From Izhakiella capsodis (GTDB lineage: Bacteria; Pseudomonadota; Gammaproteobacteria; Enterobacterales; Enterobacteriaceae): 64,000 nucleotides of DNA. The translations under genes were made by a program, and so were the position numbers. The notes under the pieces are model-generated. The model had not been told where the DNA came from, searched no databases, and saw nothing but the letters and a program-made list of their open reading frames with translations. Positions 44,663-53,519 of this stretch are shown piece after piece. The stretch's first letter is position 1. Each line of letters opens with the position of its first letter. The stretch lies in NCBI RefSeq assembly GCF_900115045.1, contig NZ_FOVC01000009.1, positions 1 to 64,000 of the forward strand. The letters are read 5' to 3'.

Positions 44663-45483
44663 AGATGAATAAATCCGTCATAAACGTGTGTGGCTGGCCC
44701 GATCATATATAAGGGATGACCAGGTCCATTCCAGACAATATGCAGCGTACCGCCGGGCAAATCGACACGTACTCTCTCAGTCAGCAATGCCTGCTGAATA
44801 CCCACCGCAACGGCGGCACAGGCTCCACTGCCACAGGCTTGAGTTTCACCAGCACCACGCTCGTATACCCGCAGACGGATAAACTCGCGGTTGACGACCT
44901 GCATAAAACCAACGTTAACTCGCTCCGGAAAGCGCTCGTGGCTCTCCAGCAACGGGCCAAGCATTTCAACCTGTGCCATTTCTACGCTGTCGACCTGTAT
45001 AACGCAATGGGGATTGCCCATGGAAACCACCCCCGCCATCACCGTCTGCTCTGCGGCACGCATCAGATAAAGGGTTTCCGCTTTGTTGGCGCGAAACGGT
45101 ATTTGCTGCGGTTCAAAGTTGGGCTCCCCCATATTCACCTTTACCAGCTCATTGTCCATGACGCTTAGCACCATGCGCCCGGTCTGGGTACTCACACGAA
45201 TATCGCTTTTATTAGTCAGCCCCTTCAGACGAACAAAACGAGCAAAACAGCGGGCACCGTTGCCGCACTGAGCGACCTCGCTACCATCAGCGTTAAAGAT
45301 GCGATAATGAAAATCCAGCTCAGGATCGTAAGGCGGTTCAACGATCAATAATTGATCAAAACCGATACCGCAATGACGATCGGCCAGACGACGAATCAAC
45401 TCTGGCGAAAAGTAAACGTTTTGAGTCACCGCATCAACGACCATAAAATCATTGCCAAGGCCGTGCATTTTCGAAAACTGCAT
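44659..45483 (-). CDS. dapF: diaminopimelate epimerase DapF
   Basis: DapF converts LL- to meso-diaminopimelate for lysine and peptidoglycan. It is a two-domain, cofactor-independent epimerase. The two catalytic cysteines are C73 (AQCGNGARC) and the one in ETQACGSGACAA in the second domain. It is 274 aa, as in E. coli. It begins the dapF-yigA-xerC-yigB run and follows lptM by 27 bp. Confidence 0.98.
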   Translation of the reverse strand: MQFSKMHGLGNDFMVVDAVTQNVYFSPELIRRLADRHCGIGFDQLLIVEPPYDPELDFHYRIFNADGSEVAQCGNGARCFARFVRLKGLTNKSDIRVSTQTGRMVLSVMDNELVKVNMGEPNFEPQQIPFRANKAETLYLMRAAEQTVMAGVVSMGNPHCVIQVDSVEMAQVEMLGPLLESHERFPERVNVGFMQVVNREFIRLRVYERGAGETQACGSGACAAVAVGIQQALLTERVRVDLPGGTLHIVWNGPGHPLYMIGPATHVYDGFIHL

Positions 45484-45510
45484 GTTCTGCTCCGTCGGTC
45501 CGGGACCGGA

Positions 45511-45705
45511 TTACTGGCTGATCCCGACCCCCGCCCCACGGTCAGCCGTGGTGGTGGTACCGTCTTGTTGCACCGAAGTTTTTTGATCCGTTTGCGACTG
45601 AGCTGGCTGTTTTTCTGGCGGGAAATAGAGAGGGCCTTTCAATCCACAGCCCACCAGGCTAAGCAGCGCTAGCGCCATTGCCGCCTGGTAAATTATCGTC
45701 TTCAT
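45511..45705 (-). CDS. lptM: LPS assembly lipoprotein LptM
   Basis: LptM (YifL) is a small outer-membrane lipoprotein that joins the LptDE translocon and helps LptD form its native disulfides. The 64-aa protein has a signal peptide with the lipobox LVGC ending at C20, immediately followed by the family signature GLKGPLYFPP, then a polar Gln/Thr-rich tail. I use the ATG at 45705; a longer open frame to 45900 runs into the divergent cyaY control region and does not align. Confidence 0.93.
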   Translation of the reverse strand: MKTIIYQAAMALALLSLVGCGLKGPLYFPPEKQPAQSQTDQKTSVQQDGTTTTADRGAGVGISQ

Positions 45706-45879
45706 GCAGATTTTGCTCGTAATTAATTCATACTGGTTATCTATCATCGCAGGTGAACGTTGAAAAGCAATAGTTAAAGGCAATATGACGCTGCGGTAAT
45801 CATGCGCACAACAGGCCGGCACGCTTGGGCAACGCGACGACTGAGGATATAATGGAGAAAAATTTGGACGGACAAACAA

Positions 45880-46200
45880 ATGAACGATAGCGAGTTTCAC
45901 CAGCGCGCCGATGACCTGATGCTTTCAGTTGAACAACAGTTAGATAACTATCAGGGAGATGCCGACATCGATTATCAGATCCATGCCGGAGTGATGACGC
46001 TTAGCTTCGCTAATGGCAGTAAAATTATCATTAATAAGCAGGAGCCGCTGCATCAGGTGTGGCTGGCCACTAAAGCCGGCGGCTATCATTATGATCTGCA
46101 AGACGAGCGCTGGATTTGCAATCGCAGCGGCGAGGAGTTCTGGAAAAGGCTTTCGCAAGCATGCAGCGAACAGGCGGGTGACAGCCTGAACTTAAGCTGA
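45880..46200 (+). CDS. cyaY: frataxin homologue CyaY
   Basis: CyaY binds iron through an acidic ridge and tunes iron-sulfur cluster assembly by IscS. The 106-aa protein has the typical acidic first helix (DSEFHQRADDLMLSVEQQLD) and the beta-sheet segment GVMTLSFANGSKIIINKQEP, followed by QVWLATKAGGYHYD. The length equals E. coli CyaY. It is divergent from lptM and convergent with cyaA. Confidence 0.97.
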   Translation: MNDSEFHQRADDLMLSVEQQLDNYQGDADIDYQIHAGVMTLSFANGSKIIINKQEPLHQVWLATKAGGYHYDLQDERWICNRSGEEFWKRLSQACSEQAGDSLNLS

Positions 46201-46215
46201 GTGAAGACGAAAAGT

Positions 46216-46239
46216 AAGGGGGCTAATCGCTCCCTTTTT
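46216..46239 (+). terminator. cyaY intrinsic terminator
   Basis: AAGGGGGC-TAATC-GCTCCCTT forms an 8-bp stem with one G-T pair, and the T tract continues to 46239. It overlaps the cyaA stop codon by two bases. Confidence 0.8.
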
Positions 46240-48793
46240 AATGAACTCGATAGCGTGGGGCATGCGTACTCTCTCCCTGGTTACTAGTAGCCAGATCAAC
46301 AGCGCATAGTTGCGTTAGCGTCTGACTCCTGAAGGGGATAACCTGCGACCGACCGTCGGTTTGAATTATCTGATAGAACTGCGGTAGGTTAAAATTGATA
46401 AAGCTTGAACCAAAGGTGAAGCGATCGTGTGACGACGAATAAAAACGGCTAACGTCGCGAACAAGCTCCTCTTTGCTGCCTTCGCAATGGTGATAAACCT
46501 CTACGCGATTGGTCTCATCCAGAATGTAGATATTAAAACCGCGATCGCCTGAGGTTTCTTCAAAAAAGAACTGAATAATCCCCTCACTGGCATAACTGTT
46601 CACCACCGTCGGCACTGGCGGCGTCTGGTTAGACTCGACTTTAATCGACAGGCCGTGCAATTTGTTATTAGAAATGGCGCCATAAAATTCAACGGCATTT
46701 TCCAGCTTCTGAACCGAAACACTCATCCGCTCGAAAAACAGCCCCCAAGTCTGCCCTGCCATCCTGACGGCTTTGAAACGACCAGGCTCCTGACGTGAAC
46801 TTGAAAGTCGCAGTTCAATGCATTCAGAAACCAATTGTTGCACGCGCGTACGAATCAGCCCGCGCAGATGCTGGCTATAGCAGAAAACCTCGACTGCATC
46901 CGGTGGCGACGCGTCCTGATGCATTTTACCAAGAATGGTTTTTAATGCCTCAATCATCGAATGTTCACCGTTAAAGTGCAGCGTTCGTACTTCATTCCAT
47001 GAGTTACGGTATAAAAGATCGATGCTGCCGATCAGGCACTGCTGCTGCTGACCGAAGCTTAATACATCCAGCTTACGAAAATCAAAGTGCACGACCTGAT
47101 TACGGAAGGCTGCCGTTGGATCATGCTCAAAATTAACGATAATCGCCAGATGACGAATTTCACAAGGGCTATAGAGCGCACGCGGCGTCGGCGCAGGCAG
47201 GCGTAGCGGAAAATGGCGCGAAACATCAGCAACCATCTCCTGAAGTTTAGCCAGGTCACATACGCCATTGCCTTTTATATGCAGTTGGGTTTTTTCAGTC
47301 AGCAGGCCATTGAACCATGCCCATGCGACCAGCTTATTGAGATAACGGTTATATTCCAGCGGCTGATGGCTGATTATCGATTGCATGTCCGGTGCCTGAT
47401 TATACAGATACCAGCCTGGGCGATTGGCACGGCCATCCGGCACATAAATAAAGGTCAGGTTAGTTTCAGACAGGTCTGGCGAGATCTGCGGGTTAAGCAG
47501 CGTAACTTTACCCGGCAGCGCTTCAAATGCGGCGTACAGTTTACGGGTTAGAACACCGATATCCTGCGGGCTGGCACTGACACTCAGATTGTTACGACGC
47601 GCAAAGCGGATCAGGTTACGATAGCTTTGCATCATGGCATCAAGCAGCTCGTTATGAGCTTCGCGTACCCGACCAATTTTCCATTCAGACCGACTGTCAA
47701 GCACCGCAATGCGAGCCGCATCCCATCTCCACTCTTTAACCAGCTGACTGAGTACTTCACGTCGCCAGCCCGTTTTTTCTTCTTTAATGGAGAGGCGTTC
47801 ACAAACTTTCAGGTAAAAACATCGACGTACTAAATCCAGCCTGGCGTGATCGTCGATACTCATCAGATAGCGCGTTACCCGCTCCAGCATCATACAATAA
47901 GGATCAAGACCAAAAGAGACGATCTCACCGTCATGCAGACGCTGCTTGATGTCAGTAGCCAGCATATGGCTGTTAGGATACTCCCATGAATATGCTTCCA
48001 GCAGCAGCGTTTTCAATACGGCTTTATAAGGTGAGTCGATGCTTTTATATAGCTGCCAGAGGCTGGCGCCGAAGTACTCCTCGGCGGAGAGCGTGCCTAA
48101 TCCGCCCAAGTCAAGCCACTCATTTGGCGTCAGCACGCCGCGCGCATAGAGTGACATCACATAGTCGTCGTAATGCTCTTCTTTTTTACATGGCACCATA
48201 TTCCACAGGATACGCTTACCTGCAATGCGTACCGCTGAGCGGTAAAATTCCTCAAGCAGCAGAATGTGTTGGGTTGAGCCGCAATCCTCCCCTCCGAGAG
48301 AGCCACTTTCGTTGTGACGAAAACGGTTCTCGTCAATCAGAAAAAAACTGACCTCTACGCCTAGCGACAGGCACCATTTTTGTAATAAATGACATTTTTT
48401 CTGCAGGCAAAGACGTTCTTCGTTATCCAGCCACGACTGGTGGCAAACCCAAATATCAAGATCGGACGTGCTGTTTTGGCCAACAGAAGAAGTACTCCCC
48501 ATGGAATACACCCCGGTGATAGGCATTTCAACCGGCTCGTCAACCAGCGGAAGGTGCCACCCCAGGCGTGTAAGCCAGGATTTTTGAGTTTCATCAGGCT
48601 CAAAAAAGCTAATACCGCACGGAACGTTCCCGTCGAGGTAGCCCGGCAGTTGTGGATGATGATGATGTAATAAGATTGGCAGCAAACTGTACGCCTGCCT
48701 GAAGGCAGGACCCATAACATCCAGTGCGCGATCAACACGCAGCTGATTGATGGCATCCAGTCTCTGTTTCAATGTCTCTATATAGAGGTACAA
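46238..48793 (-). CDS. cyaA: class I adenylate cyclase CyaA
   Basis: CyaA makes cAMP, the co-activator of CRP, and is stimulated by phosphorylated EIIA-Glc. The N-terminal half is catalytic, with the nucleotidyltransferase-type motif GSTSSVGQNSTSDLDIW at 99-115 (metal aspartates D111 and D113), and the C-terminal half is regulatory. It is 851 aa (E. coli 848); the last about 15 residues differ from E. coli. The start codon is TTG (MYLYIETLKQ), as in E. coli, where it limits expression. A CRP site lies about 100 bp upstream. Confidence 0.97.
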   Translation of the reverse strand: MYLYIETLKQRLDAINQLRVDRALDVMGPAFRQAYSLLPILLHHHHPQLPGYLDGNVPCGISFFEPDETQKSWLTRLGWHLPLVDEPVEMPITGVYSMGSTSSVGQNSTSDLDIWVCHQSWLDNEERLCLQKKCHLLQKWCLSLGVEVSFFLIDENRFRHNESGSLGGEDCGSTQHILLLEEFYRSAVRIAGKRILWNMVPCKKEEHYDDYVMSLYARGVLTPNEWLDLGGLGTLSAEEYFGASLWQLYKSIDSPYKAVLKTLLLEAYSWEYPNSHMLATDIKQRLHDGEIVSFGLDPYCMMLERVTRYLMSIDDHARLDLVRRCFYLKVCERLSIKEEKTGWRREVLSQLVKEWRWDAARIAVLDSRSEWKIGRVREAHNELLDAMMQSYRNLIRFARRNNLSVSASPQDIGVLTRKLYAAFEALPGKVTLLNPQISPDLSETNLTFIYVPDGRANRPGWYLYNQAPDMQSIISHQPLEYNRYLNKLVAWAWFNGLLTEKTQLHIKGNGVCDLAKLQEMVADVSRHFPLRLPAPTPRALYSPCEIRHLAIIVNFEHDPTAAFRNQVVHFDFRKLDVLSFGQQQQCLIGSIDLLYRNSWNEVRTLHFNGEHSMIEALKTILGKMHQDASPPDAVEVFCYSQHLRGLIRTRVQQLVSECIELRLSSSRQEPGRFKAVRMAGQTWGLFFERMSVSVQKLENAVEFYGAISNNKLHGLSIKVESNQTPPVPTVVNSYASEGIIQFFFEETSGDRGFNIYILDETNRVEVYHHCEGSKEELVRDVSRFYSSSHDRFTFGSSFINFNLPQFYQIIQTDGRSQVIPFRSQTLTQLCAVDLATSNQGESTHAPRYRVH

Positions 48794-49091
48794 GACGTTT
48801 CGCCTGCGTTATCCCAGTGCTGTAAAAAACCGTGTTTCCGAAATCCATCACTTAATTTTAAAAAAAAATGGATAAATTATTACTGGAAACGTGATCAATC
48901 TAACACCTGACAGGTTGACCGTAAAGAAAGTTCGGCTAGCTAATATCTAACATGAATTTACGATCTCTTTGCAGATGGATATCGCTTCCCTGATAACGTC
49001 GCTGTAAATCCATTTCAGCAGACCTGGGAAACTGACAGCATTCCCATATCAATGATAGGATAATCATTGAACGATCAAATCGGTTACAGGT
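48794..49091. promoter_or_regulatory. cyaA-hemC divergent control region with CRP site
   Basis: On the minus strand TGTTA-GATTGA-TCACG (48905-48890) reproduces the E. coli cyaA CRP site, which represses the main cyaA promoter when cAMP-CRP is high. An A/T-rich tract with a TAATAAT-like -10 lies just downstream at about 48872-48883. For hemC I see no clear promoter; the ribosome-binding signal is a weak ACAGGT directly before the ATG. Confidence 0.7.
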
Positions 49092-50033
49092 ATGTTAAAC
49101 AAAATTATAAGAATTGCTACAAGACAAAGCCCACTCGCGCTTTGGCAGGCACGTTATGTTCAGCAACGACTAATGGCCTGTCATTTTGGCTTACAGGTGG
49201 AGCTGGTGCCCATGGTGACGCGAGGCGACGTACTCTTGGATTCGCCTTTGTCCAAGGTTGGCGGTAAAGGACTGTTCGTTAAAGAACTTGAACTGGCGCT
49301 GCAAGAAGATCGCGCCGATATTGCCGTTCACTCAATGAAAGACGTTCCCATCGCATTTCCCGAAGGACTTGGGCTGGTAGCCATCTGTGAGCGAGAGGAT
49401 CCGCACGATGCCTTTGTTTCTACACACTATGAGAATATTGATGCTCTACCACAGGGAGCAATAGTCGGCACCTCCAGCCTGCGCCGCCAGTGTCAGATCA
49501 GTGCCCGGCGTCCGGACCTGATTATACGTTCATTGCGTGGCAACGTCGGCACACGCCTGAGCAAGCTTGATGCTGGCGCATATGATGCCATCATTCTGGC
49601 AGTAGCCGGTTTAAAACGGCTCGAACTCACCTCACGCATTCGTCAGATCATCCCAGCGGAAATATCGCTACCCGCCGTTGGTCAGGGAGCCGTAGGTATT
49701 GAGTGCCGACTGGATGACAATAAAACCCGCCAGTTGCTCAGCGCATTGAACCACGATGAGACGGAAGTTCGGGTGCGCGCCGAGCGGGCAATGAATATCC
49801 GGCTGGACGGTGGTTGCCAGGTGCCAATTGGCAGCTATGCCCTGTTACAAGGGGATGAACTGTGGCTGCGAGCCTTAGTCGGCTCCCCCGATGGCCGTGA
49901 AATAGTTTACGGTGAGCGTCGCGGCCCGCGTGATCAGGCAGAGCAGATGGGCATCTTGCTGGCTGATGAGCTGCTGGAGCGCGGCGCTCGCGCAATCCTT
50001 GCTGAGGTTTATCAACAGAGTCGGCCCCTGTGA
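49092..50033 (+). CDS. hemC: porphobilinogen deaminase HemC
   Basis: HemC polymerises four porphobilinogens into hydroxymethylbilane. The dipyrromethane cofactor attaches to C242 (LDGGCQVPIG), and catalytic D84 is in SMKDVP; both numbers equal those in E. coli. Length is 313 aa, as in E. coli. The stop codon overlaps the GTG start of hemD by 4 nt. It is the first gene of hemCDXY and divergent from cyaA. Confidence 0.98.
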   Translation: MLNKIIRIATRQSPLALWQARYVQQRLMACHFGLQVELVPMVTRGDVLLDSPLSKVGGKGLFVKELELALQEDRADIAVHSMKDVPIAFPEGLGLVAICEREDPHDAFVSTHYENIDALPQGAIVGTSSLRRQCQISARRPDLIIRSLRGNVGTRLSKLDAGAYDAIILAVAGLKRLELTSRIRQIIPAEISLPAVGQGAVGIECRLDDNKTRQLLSALNHDETEVRVRAERAMNIRLDGGCQVPIGSYALLQGDELWLRALVGSPDGREIVYGERRGPRDQAEQMGILLADELLERGARAILAEVYQQSRPL

Positions 50034-50770
50034 CTATTCTGGTGACCCGACCATCACCCGACGGTGACGAGCTGGTTACCCGCCTGCGCTCAATGGGCAA
50101 AGAGGCCTGGGCACTGCCGCTGATTGAATTTGGCCCAGGCGATGACCTTCCCCGCCTGCCCGGCTTGGTCTCCGGTCTACAGGCTGGCGATCTGATATTT
50201 GCACTGTCTCAGCACGCCATCAGCTATGCTCAACCGGTTTTAAACGAAACAAACGTACGCTGGCCGCCATCAGTAGGCTATTATGCTATAGGGCGCAAAA
50301 CTGCGCTGGCGCTTCACACCGCTAGCGCTCGCCCGGTAGGCTGGCCCAAAGAACGTTCAACCAGTGAGATTTTAATTCAGCTGCCCATACTTAACAGCGT
50401 TGCAGGCAAGCAGGCATTGATTCTACGTGGTAATGGTGGCCGCGAGTTGTTGGCAACAACGCTCGTCGAACGTGGGGCTACGGTACACATCGTTGAATGC
50501 TATCAACGTCGTGGAAAGGTTTACGATGGCGCAATTGAAGGCAAGCGCTGGCGGGATCGGCAGATAACGACCTTGGTAGTGACCAGCGGTGAAATGCTAC
50601 AACAGCTTTATCAGCTGTTTCCCGATGTGGATCGCAATGAATGGCTTCTGCACTGCCGGCTGGTAGTCGCTAGTGCGCGTTTGGCTACCCTCGCCAGGGA
50701 GTCTGGCTGGGCCTGTATTACAGTAGCCGATGGAGCCGATAACGACGCGTTGTTGCGGGCGTTACAATAA
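50030..50770 (+). CDS. hemD: uroporphyrinogen-III synthase HemD
   Basis: HemD closes hydroxymethylbilane with inversion of ring D to give uroporphyrinogen III. The 246-aa two-domain protein (E. coli 246) starts with ILVTRPSPDGDELVTRLR and has the conserved TSGEMLQQL region in the second half. The start is GTG and overlaps hemC, so translation is coupled. hemX follows after 23 bp. Confidence 0.96.
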   Translation: MTILVTRPSPDGDELVTRLRSMGKEAWALPLIEFGPGDDLPRLPGLVSGLQAGDLIFALSQHAISYAQPVLNETNVRWPPSVGYYAIGRKTALALHTASARPVGWPKERSTSEILIQLPILNSVAGKQALILRGNGGRELLATTLVERGATVHIVECYQRRGKVYDGAIEGKRWRDRQITTLVVTSGEMLQQLYQLFPDVDRNEWLLHCRLVVASARLATLARESGWACITVADGADNDALLRALQ

Positions 50771-50793
50771 ACTTTACAATGGGATAAGCCACA

Positions 50794-51954
50794 ATGACGG
50801 AACAAAAAGAAAGCTCCGCCATCGTTGATGATACTGCCTCCACAGGAGAGGACCCATCAGCAATGGGTAAAACGAATAAAGAAAAAAGCGGTAAAGGCAT
50901 TGTCGTCGGTGCAATTGCTATTGCCATCGCACTGGCGCTAAGCGGCAGTCTCTACTTTTATCAGCATCAGTTAGTGCAGCAGCAGGCGGCAGAAAACCAG
51001 GCGTTACGCGATAAACTCAATAGCCTGGAGCAGCAAACGCAAAACGAAAAACAAACGCTAATTCATCAGCTGGCAAGCACTGACGCAGCGCTAAAAGACG
51101 TCCGTCAGCAACAGATTAACAACGTAAAAGACCTGGATCAGGTGCGCCAGAAAGTCGCCAGTATTACCGGCAGTGATGCCCGGACCTGGATGATTTCTCA
51201 GGCCGATTATCTGGTAAAACTAGCCGGGCGTAAGCTTTGGAGCGATCAGGATATCAACACCGCGGCGGCGTTGCTGAAGAGCGCCGATGAGACGCTGGCT
51301 GATATGAATGATCCCAGCGTAATAGATGTACGTCGCGCAATAACCCAGGATATCAGCAACCTGGCCTCCGTCAACCAGGTGGATTTCGACGGCATCATTC
51401 TCAAGCTGAACCAGCTTTCAAATAACATCGATAATCTTCCGCTAGCCGATAATAACGATAATGATGAGCCAATGGATGCAGACAGTAACGAGATTTCCTC
51501 ATCCATTCACCAATGGCGTCAGAATCTGTTAAAAAGCTGGCATAACTTCATGGATGATTTTATTACCATCCGCCGTCGGGACACGACAGCACAGCCGCTT
51601 CTTGCGCCGGATCAGGACATCTATCTGCGCGAAAACATTCGTTCACGCTTGCTGATCGCCGCTCAAGCCGTGCCACGCCACCAGGATGAAATATATAAGC
51701 AATGTCTCGATACCGTTTCAAGCTGGGTACGCGCCTGGTACGACGTCAAAAATCCGGCTGTAAAGGCATTCCTGGCACAGATTGATGAACTAAGTCAGCA
51801 AAATATCTCGGTGGATGTGCCCGGAACGCTTCTGAGTCAGCCGCTGCTGGATAAGCTGATGGAAACGCGAGTGCGTAATCTGCTAGCCCAACCCGGTGTG
51901 CCTGTACAACCTCAAGCGGCACAGCCACAGCCACAGCCACAGCAGGGAGAATAA
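50794..51954 (+). CDS. hemX: membrane protein HemX (uroporphyrinogen operon)
   Basis: HemX is an inner-membrane protein of unknown function encoded with hemCD; it was once called a methyltransferase but has no such domain. A charged N-terminus (1-34) is followed by one membrane helix (VVGAIAIAIALALSGSLYF, about 37-55), a coiled coil to about 120 and an alpha-helical HemX domain outside the membrane. The tail is a Pro-Gln repeat (QPQPQPQQ). It is 386 aa (E. coli 393). Its stop overlaps the hemY start by one base. Confidence 0.93.
   Translation: MTEQKESSAIVDDTASTGEDPSAMGKTNKEKSGKGIVVGAIAIAIALALSGSLYFYQHQLVQQQAAENQALRDKLNSLEQQTQNEKQTLIHQLASTDAALKDVRQQQINNVKDLDQVRQKVASITGSDARTWMISQADYLVKLAGRKLWSDQDINTAAALLKSADETLADMNDPSVIDVRRAITQDISNLASVNQVDFDGIILKLNQLSNNIDNLPLADNNDNDEPMDADSNEISSSIHQWRQNLLKSWHNFMDDFITIRRRDTTAQPLLAPDQDIYLRENIRSRLLIAAQAVPRHQDEIYKQCLDTVSSWVRAWYDVKNPAVKAFLAQIDELSQQNISVDVPGTLLSQPLLDKLMETRVRNLLAQPGVPVQPQAAQPQPQPQQGE
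51920..51943. repeat. CACAGC hexamer repeat in hemX tail
   Basis: Four near-perfect copies of a CACAGC hexamer encode alternating Pro-Gln at the end of HemX. Being in-frame hexamers, copy changes would lengthen or shorten the tail without frameshift. Confidence 0.7.
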
Positions 51955-53147
51955 TGATGCTCAGAGTATTATTGCTTTTCCTACTGCTGCTGGCGGGCAT
52001 AGTTCTTGGCCCGCTGCTGGCAGGCCATCAGGGCTACGTGCTGATCCAGACCGATAACTGGGATATTGAAACCAGCGTGACGGGACTGGTAATTATCTTA
52101 CTGATTGCGCTTGTGTTTATTCTGGCTCTGGAGTGGCTGTTGCGACGTCTGTTTAAAACCGGTACTCGCACCCGCGGCTGGTTTAAAAGTCGTAAGCGCA
52201 GCCTGGCCAGAAAACAGACTCAGGTCGCGCTAATGAAGCTTGCCGAGGGTGACTACAGGCAGGTTGAGAAGCTGATGTCCAGCCATGCCGACCATGCGGA
52301 ACAACCGGTAGTAAACTACTTACTGGCGGCAGAGGCGGCACAGCAGCGCGGTGACGAAATTCGCGCCAATCAGCACCTGGAGCGTGCTGCGGAGTTGGCT
52401 GGAAGCGATCGGCTACCGGTAGAAATAACGCGTATACGTATTCAGCTGGCGCGTAACGAAGACCATGCAGCGCGCAACGGCATTGATAAACTACTTGAGG
52501 TCGCACCACGCCATCCGGAAGTATTACGCCTTGCAGAGCAAGCCTACGTCCGCACCGGAGCCTGGTCTTCCCTGCTGGATATTTTACCGGCACTGGGAAA
52601 ATATCAACTCGTCGATGACAGCCAGCTTGAGGCGTTACAAAAGCAAGCATGGCTGGGGCTTATGAATCAGTCAATGGCAGACAACGGCAGTGAAGGCCTT
52701 AAGCAATGGTGGCACAATCAGCGTCGTAGAACTCGCCAGGATATGACGTTGCAGGTAGCAGTGGCCGAACATCTCATTGCCTGTAACGATCATCATGCTG
52801 CCCAGGAAATGGTACTTGATGGTCTGAAGCGCCACTATGATGAACGGCTGATCCTGCTGATACCTCAGTTGAAAGATGGCAACCCGAAGAAACTGGAAAA
52901 AGCACTGCGACAGCAGATTAAACAGTACGGCGCAACACCGCTGCTTTGGAGTACTCTCGGTCAGTTACTGATGCAACAGGGTGACTGGCAGCAGGCAAGT
53001 GAGGCGTTTAATGAGGCGCTTAAACAACGCCCGGATGCTTATGATTATGCCTGGCTGGCTGACGCCTTCGACAGGCTCCATAAGCCGGATGAGGCCGCCC
53101 AAATGCGGCGAGACGGGTTGCTGCTCACGTTAAAGAATAATCCCTGA
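51954..53147 (+). CDS. hemY: TPR membrane protein HemY
   Basis: HemY in Enterobacterales is an inner-membrane protein with tetratricopeptide repeats, not the protoporphyrinogen oxidase that shares the name in other bacteria. Two N-terminal membrane helices (about 3-25 and 42-62) flank GHQGYVLIQTDNWDIETSV; the rest is helical repeats, including AERDxx-type segments such as YLLAAEAAQQRGDEIRANQH. It is 397 aa (E. coli 398). Two adjacent ATGs (51954 and 51957) are possible starts. Its role in haem synthesis is not settled. Confidence 0.95.
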   Translation: MMLRVLLLFLLLLAGIVLGPLLAGHQGYVLIQTDNWDIETSVTGLVIILLIALVFILALEWLLRRLFKTGTRTRGWFKSRKRSLARKQTQVALMKLAEGDYRQVEKLMSSHADHAEQPVVNYLLAAEAAQQRGDEIRANQHLERAAELAGSDRLPVEITRIRIQLARNEDHAARNGIDKLLEVAPRHPEVLRLAEQAYVRTGAWSSLLDILPALGKYQLVDDSQLEALQKQAWLGLMNQSMADNGSEGLKQWWHNQRRRTRQDMTLQVAVAEHLIACNDHHAAQEMVLDGLKRHYDERLILLIPQLKDGNPKKLEKALRQQIKQYGATPLLWSTLGQLLMQQGDWQQASEAFNEALKQRPDAYDYAWLADAFDRLHKPDEAAQMRRDGLLLTLKNNP

Positions 53148-53155
53148 CCCCTACA

Positions 53156-53178
53156 GGCAGCGATCCGCTGCCTTTCTT
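53156..53178 (+). terminator. hemCDXY intrinsic terminator
   Basis: GGCAGCG-ATC-CGCTGCC is followed by TTTCTT, 8 bp after the hemY stop. It ends the haem operon before the convergent glmZ gene. Confidence 0.85.
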
Positions 53179-53187
53179 GTACACACC

Positions 53188-53375
53188 AAAAAAACGCCTG
53201 TCGCAAGACAGGCGTAAGATCGGGCTAGTAAGATAACCGATGGTACAAGACTCAACGTAATATCCGATCATCTGCCTGTTATGGCTGACGGGTGGATAGC
53301 ATGTACCGAAAATGGCTCTGCGCCATTCTGGAATGATGAAGCCTTAGCGAGCATAAGAGAGGAGTGAGCATCTAC
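53188..53375 (-). ncRNA. glmZ: small regulatory RNA GlmZ
   Basis: GlmZ base-pairs with glmS mRNA with Hfq help and raises glucosamine-6-phosphate synthase; RapZ and RNase E destroy it unless GlmY titrates RapZ. The 5' end GTAGATGCTCACTCCTCTCT and the block GGCGCAGAGCC match E. coli GlmZ, and the place next to hemY is the same. The start at 53375 is set by the sigma-54 promoter. The 3' end is the terminator ACGCCTGTC/GACAGGCGT (53215-53194) with seven T residues to 53188. Length is about 188 nt (E. coli about 207). Confidence 0.92.
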
Positions 53376-53385
53376 GATTTTTTCC

Positions 53386-53401
53386 TGCATGTGATATGCC
53401 A
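53386..53401 (-). promoter_or_regulatory. sigma-54 promoter of glmZ
   Basis: TGGCATATCACATGCA on the minus strand matches the -24/-12 consensus (TGGCAC-N5-TTGCA): GG falls at -25/-24 and GC at -13/-12 relative to the conserved GlmZ 5' G at 53375. No TATAAT-like sequence overlaps the -10 position, so a sigma-70 promoter is not evident. Confidence 0.85.
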
Positions 53402-53501
53402 AATAACAAACCAGATAAATCTCTTAAGCAGCTGTTTTCTGCTGATTTCATGACTGTGCCGATCTGAATTTTCAGTGCCGTTAATGTTCCCGCATTAAGC
53501 C

Positions 53502-53519
53502 TGTCGCCAGGTATAGACA
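53502..53519. promoter_or_regulatory. GlrR activator site for glmZ
   Basis: TGTC-GCCAGGTATA-GACA fits the GlrR (QseF) consensus TGTC-N10-GACA exactly and is centred about 135 bp upstream of the glmZ start, a usual position for a sigma-54 activator. GATCAACACGTTA at 53550-53562 is a near-match to the IHF consensus. From 53580 to 53712 I see no further gene or site. Confidence 0.7.

Noticed and set aside
45496..45508. CGGTCCGGGACCG palindrome between lptM and dapF
   Set aside because: A one-base loop cannot form a hairpin and no regulator with this operator is evident.
45706..45900. 65-codon N-terminal extension of lptM
   Set aside because: It would remove the lipoprotein signal peptide from the N-terminus and overlaps the cyaY start.
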